DNA of 64,000 bases, taken from the NCBI GenBank assembly GCA_013821265.1, contig JACDHD010000001.1, positions 1 to 64,000 on the forward strand, read 5' to 3'. Origin of the DNA: Parachlamydiaceae bacterium (GTDB taxonomy: Bacteria; Chlamydiota; Chlamydiia; Chlamydiales; Parachlamydiaceae). Both the position numbers and the translations under genes were made by a program. Shown piece after piece: positions 60,974 through 64,000 of the stretch (positions are counted from its first letter, which is position 1; each line of letters opens with the position of its first letter). The notes below the pieces were generated by a model that was not told where the DNA came from, did no database searches, and saw only the letters and a program-made list of their open reading frames with translations.

Positions 60974-61690
60974 ATGGATTCAAACTTATTTTCAATCGAT
61001 TACATTTCTCCATTACGCAAAAAACTGGAATTATATTATGATGCAACTGAAACTAATTGGTGTGGAAGATCTATTTTATTTCGTGGAGGAAAGCTTGGAT
61101 TAGCTGGACTATCAGTTGTTTGTAATTCAACAGACCTCCTAAGAGGATTAATTTTTGGAATTGGCACACTACTTACAGCAGGTCTTCATTCAAATACTTA
61201 TTCTCGCTCTATGAAGTATTTAAGCAGTTCTAATTATATCGCCGCTGAAACTTATTTACACTTATTGAGCGCCGTTAATCCTGACTATGCAAACTCTAGA
61301 GACTGTCTTCTTTCTCCTGATGGACACGGAATAATTGCTGTCGTTGTAGACAAACACTTTCGTAAGTTTGCAACCAAATGCAACAATTCACCTAATTTGT
61401 TTGTTAATCAAGTTGTTTGTCGACTAACTTATTTGTCGCTTATCCTTGCTCAAATAATCTGCAGAGTTGCTGATGGGGTGCTGGGAGTTATAGGCATGGC
61501 ATTCTCTTTTATGACTATAGGAAAAATTACTTTTTTCAATCGTTTAGCGTTCCGCGGACTTCAAGCTCCAGGGCTACTTAGGGACATTTTTTATTGCACG
61601 ACAAAGTGCTTGAATCCTAAAGCCGGAGTTACAAGGGTCTATAAAGGAGAAAATAATACTACAGCAGCGCAAATAATAGAAATGTCATGA
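60974..61690 (+). CDS. Inc-like membrane protein, 238 aa
   Basis: Unrecognised family. The ATG at 60974 lies 22 nt after the predicted transcription start; no strong Shine-Dalgarno is visible. Two hydrophobic bilobed regions are present: about 38-72 (KLGLAGLSVVCNSTDLLRGL, then IFGIGTLLTAGL) and about 155-195 (LTYLSLILAQIICRVADGVL, GVIGMAFSFMTIGKI). Ten cysteines are spread along the chain. The consensus promoter suggests strong expression. Inc-type topology is the best guess for location. Confidence 0.65.
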   Translation: MDSNLFSIDYISPLRKKLELYYDATETNWCGRSILFRGGKLGLAGLSVVCNSTDLLRGLIFGIGTLLTAGLHSNTYSRSMKYLSSSNYIAAETYLHLLSAVNPDYANSRDCLLSPDGHGIIAVVVDKHFRKFATKCNNSPNLFVNQVVCRLTYLSLILAQIICRVADGVLGVIGMAFSFMTIGKITFFNRLAFRGLQAPGLLRDIFYCTTKCLNPKAGVTRVYKGENNTTAAQIIEMS

Positions 61691-62226
61691 CTCTTATTCA
61701 ACATATTTTTATCTTGTAAAGCATATGTCGACTGGCTTGAATTTGATGGCAATTAACTCACAAGTTGTGAATCACTGAGAGTGACATTTCCATTAATTCC
61801 CCCCTCTCTTAACATAAGTAGCATCTTTTCAAAAATTTAACACTTAAACCCACTTAATCAAATTGGGTGTTGTGGTTAAATTAAGAAAAAAGGCAAAACA
61901 ACGAAGGAAACCTTTTCTGAGCATACCCAGGGCAATGCCCTTACCATTATCCGGTTTTTTAAAAATTTTCCTTTAAGAAATCCCGTCCAGCAAATACAGG
62001 CCGTCCTCGGCCTAAGGTAACCAGGGCGTCCCGCCCTGCAAAAAGCCGGGTTATTTTGTTGTGCTGTGTAACCATAAGCCAAGCCATCCTGGCTGGTCGT
62101 CTTTTTTACCAGACCGGGACGGTCTGGCTAACTTCTTTTTTTGCAGGGCGGTACGCCCTGGTTACTTTCAGGCCGAGTATGGACTGGCAAAAATGGGGCT
62201 TAACTAGCAATTTTTATAAAACTTTA
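61691..62226. repeat. Long gene-free stretch with repeat C cluster
   Basis: 61995-62180 holds several family C pieces: TACAGGCCGTCCTCGGCCT, AGGGCGTCCCGCCCTGCAAA, ACCAGACCGGGACGGTCTGG and GCAGGGCGGTACGCCCTGGT. Together they can pair extensively. 61691-61994 shows no gene and no structure I can name. Confidence 0.75.
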
Positions 62227-62457
62227 TCAGCGTCCTTTTCTCACCTGTTGGCCGGTAGCAGCTTTTTTATAAATTTCTAGATTAGGGTCTTCCTCATCAG
62301 GAAGTAAATGAATGGAAATGTTTTTTAAAGTTGTAGTTGGATAGAAAATTCGTTTGAAGAAATTGGACTGTTGAGAAGATCGCATAAGTCCTATCGTCCT
62401 TTCCCCTGCCTGTACCCCTGCCTGTGCCCGATTCCAAAGATCAAAGAAAGATTGCAT
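62227..62457 (-). CDS. Small hypothetical protein, 76 aa (doubtful)
   Basis: A frame with no recognisable motif, Shine-Dalgarno or hydrophobic segment; it starts MQSFFDLWNRAQAGVQAGER. It is divergent from the polyketide synthase gene. It may be a real small protein or a chance frame in otherwise non-coding DNA. Confidence 0.25.
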   Translation of the reverse strand: MQSFFDLWNRAQAGVQAGERTIGLMRSSQQSNFFKRIFYPTTTLKNISIHLLPDEEDPNLEIYKKAATGQQVRKGR

Positions 62458-62524
62458 TCACGCGTAGAAATCAGTATTGTCTCCAGCGATCCACAGCCAT
62501 AAATTTTTTTTGGAGAAACAGCCT

Positions 62525-63619
62525 ATGACGGCCTCGATATTAGCTTTAGCGACTGCAGTACCTCCGCACGCCTTTGATCAATCTGAAATCGCCGAGAAAA
62601 TCATCGATATCTTTAATATTAATCCCGAAAAAGCTGATAGCATCAAACAACTATATAAAAATTCTGCTATTCAAACGCGTTATTCTGTAATCTCTGATTT
62701 TAAAAAGGAGCGTCCTGAATGGAATTTTTGGGGATCACAATATCCTAAAACAATACCGACCACCTCTCAACGCAACGAGGTTTTTAAAATTGAGGCTTCA
62801 AAATTAGCTTATGAAGCGGCTTCCAAAGTTTTAAAAGCCTGGGGAGGTAATACAGCTGACATTTCACATATCATTTCGGTTTCTTGCACGGGAATGGTAG
62901 CACCAGGCATTGAATTTGACCTCATGCAGCTATTAAATCTAAAACCATCTATCCAGCGTCTTGGAATTAACTTTATGGGATGCTTTGGGGCTTTTAAAGG
63001 CCTTTCTGTGGCTCAGGCATTTGCAAAAGAAAATCCCAAACATCGCATTCTATTAGTCTGTACGGAACTCTGTTCACTCCACTTCCAGGCTGAGCTAACA
63101 TTTGATAATATATTGGGAAATTCACTTTTTTCAGATGGAGCTGCTGCTGTTATCGTGGGAGGAGATCATAACTCACATGAAACTCCCATATGGGAAATTT
63201 GCAATAAAGGTTCTTTAGCAATTGATAATACAATCGATAAGATGAAATGGGAAATTGGTGATCATGGCTTTAACATGAGGCTTTCTCACACCGTTCCAGT
63301 GTTATTAGGGAGGCATATTGCTCCCTTTGTCCAATCTTTAATGGGGAAGGATTGTACCTATGATAATTGTGATTGGGCCATTCATCCAGGAGGGAAGTCG
63401 ATTATTCAAGCGATTGAAAAAGCGTTAAAATTACAAGAAGGGCTTACTAAATCCTCCTGGGACACCTTAGCCAATTATGGAAATATGTCGAGTGCAACTT
63501 TTTTGTTTGTCTTGCAAAGACTTTTGGAACAAAAGAGTTCAAAAAAATGGACCATTGGCATTGGATTTGGTCCTGGTTTATCAGTAGAGGGCATTTTATT
63601 AAGTAGGCCTCCTGTATGA
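62525..63619 (+). CDS. Type III polyketide synthase (chalcone/alkylresorcinol synthase-like)
   Basis: Homodimeric ketosynthase that extends an acyl-CoA starter with malonyl-CoA and cyclises the product. The catalytic triad is intact: Cys153 in FMGCFGAFKG, His287 in WAIHPGGKSI, Asn320 in NYGNMSSATF. The family GFGPG loop is present (IGIGFGPGLSVEG). At 364 aa it has bacterial PKS III length. The ATG at 62525 follows GGAG at 9 nt; a TTG further upstream is rejected. Its stop overlaps the methyltransferase start by 4 bp. Likely products are alkylresorcinols, alkylpyrones or related phenolic lipids. An exporter operon with a lipid-type adaptor lies 2 kb upstream on the other strand. Confidence 0.93.
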   Translation: MTASILALATAVPPHAFDQSEIAEKIIDIFNINPEKADSIKQLYKNSAIQTRYSVISDFKKERPEWNFWGSQYPKTIPTTSQRNEVFKIEASKLAYEAASKVLKAWGGNTADISHIISVSCTGMVAPGIEFDLMQLLNLKPSIQRLGINFMGCFGAFKGLSVAQAFAKENPKHRILLVCTELCSLHFQAELTFDNILGNSLFSDGAAAVIVGGDHNSHETPIWEICNKGSLAIDNTIDKMKWEIGDHGFNMRLSHTVPVLLGRHIAPFVQSLMGKDCTYDNCDWAIHPGGKSIIQAIEKALKLQEGLTKSSWDTLANYGNMSSATFLFVLQRLLEQKSSKKWTIGIGFGPGLSVEGILLSRPPV

Positions 63620-64000
63620 TAAAAAGGAAACGCTCATACGAGACAGAGCTGTTGGATTTAGGCCCTTCTTTTTATACCAATGAGGAATATGAGGAATGTC
63701 TCAATCAACTTGATCGAATAGGCCGGTATTTAGGAGGTAATAAAGCGACTCTTAAAACGTTACACAACCTTCCTAAACCCCATTCTATCTTAGACGTAGG
63801 CTGCGGTGGAGGACATTTCACTATAGAACTAGCAAAACAATTTCCAGATGCACAAGTAGTGGGAATCGATATTTCTCAAGAAGCTATTACATTTGCTCGC
63901 AAGAAACTGCAACATGCAAATGTAGGAAATGTTCTGTTTGAAGTCCCCCCTTCTAACCAATTATCTTATTCTCCTAATAGTTTTGATATTGTCACCTCTT
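63616..64000 (+). CDS. SAM-dependent methyltransferase, cut by window end
   Basis: First 128 codons only. Motif I is clear: SILDVGCGGGHFTIELAKQF near 58-77, followed by VVGIDISQEAITFARKKLQH and NSFDIVTS, a class I Rossmann methyltransferase. The 4-bp overlap with the PKS stop (ATGA) makes translational coupling likely, so it probably methylates the polyketide product, as O- or C-methyltransferases do in other type III PKS operons. Confidence 0.9.
   Translation, partial: MIKRKRSYETELLDLGPSFYTNEEYEECLNQLDRIGRYLGGNKATLKTLHNLPKPHSILDVGCGGGHFTIELAKQFPDAQVVGIDISQEAITFARKKLQHANVGNVLFEVPPSNQLSYSPNSFDIVTS

Overview
The window reads as a chromosomal accessory region of an amoeba- or animal-associated environmental chlamydia (order Parachlamydiales in the broad sense; genus not decided). 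The grounds are indirect. Intracellular-lifestyle eukaryotic-like proteins are dense (two BTB/Sel1 giants, an F-box protein, an ankyrin-like protein with a nuclear-localisation-type tail). Several small proteins carry a long bilobed hydrophobic segment like chlamydial inclusion-membrane (Inc) proteins. A very eukaryote-like DHCR24 sterol reductase is present. The AT-rich intergenic DNA is full of dispersed palindromic repeats. No rRNA, ribosomal-protein or other phylogenetic marker gene is present, so the assignment is an inference. No transposase, integrase, phage gene or CRISPR array was seen.

Layout. 0-15 kb: secreted and effector-like genes, ferritin, two paralogous BTB/Sel1 proteins (4200-7478 and 12041-15067), a Fic protein preceded by helically phased 11-12 bp repeats, and a run of Inc-like membrane proteins. 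15-24 kb: an exported MESH1-like ppGpp hydrolase divergent from an exported zeta-toxin-like P-loop protein, an F-box/propeller protein, a GT11 fucosyltransferase, a KefB-type antiporter, one tRNA(CAT), and a compact 124-nt structured RNA candidate. 24-36 kb: an AbiEi/AbiEii system with a palindrome over its promoter, a Czc-type metal efflux operon (czcC-czcB-czcA) with two small Cys-rich peptides (one only 49 aa), a Panacea-antitoxin/RelE-toxin pair with twin operator-like boxes, and a class D beta-lactamase. 36-47 kb: an AAA-SnoaL fusion, DHCR24, decayed gene fragments cut by a REP-like repeat, a tandem GNAT, a sulfur cluster (TauE, two YeeE/YedE halves, a CstB-like persulfide dioxygenase-rhodanese), and an aminotransferase with a YheO-type regulator. 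47-56 kb: a 1224-aa unknown protein, a DUF4258-toxin/HTH-antitoxin locus whose toxin is frameshifted by a 31-bp tandem duplication, a candidate nucleomodulin, a lipoprotein, a HAF-repeat protein, and a 128-nt fold-back element. 56-64 kb: a five-gene exporter operon (DUF2156, DevC-like permease, ATPase, HlyD-like adaptor, TolC-like lipoprotein), an Inc-like gene behind a consensus promoter, and a type III polyketide synthase overlapping a methyltransferase that runs off the window.

Four dispersed repeat families (called A-D below) occupy most gene-free stretches, often at convergent gene ends. They appear to have truncated genes locally. The window combines host-interaction genes, four toxin-antitoxin-like loci (AbiE, Panacea/RelE, DUF4258/HTH, Fic), stress and metal or sulfur detoxification, and a possible phenolic-lipid synthesis and export system. 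All functions are read from sequence motifs by eye, without database searches.
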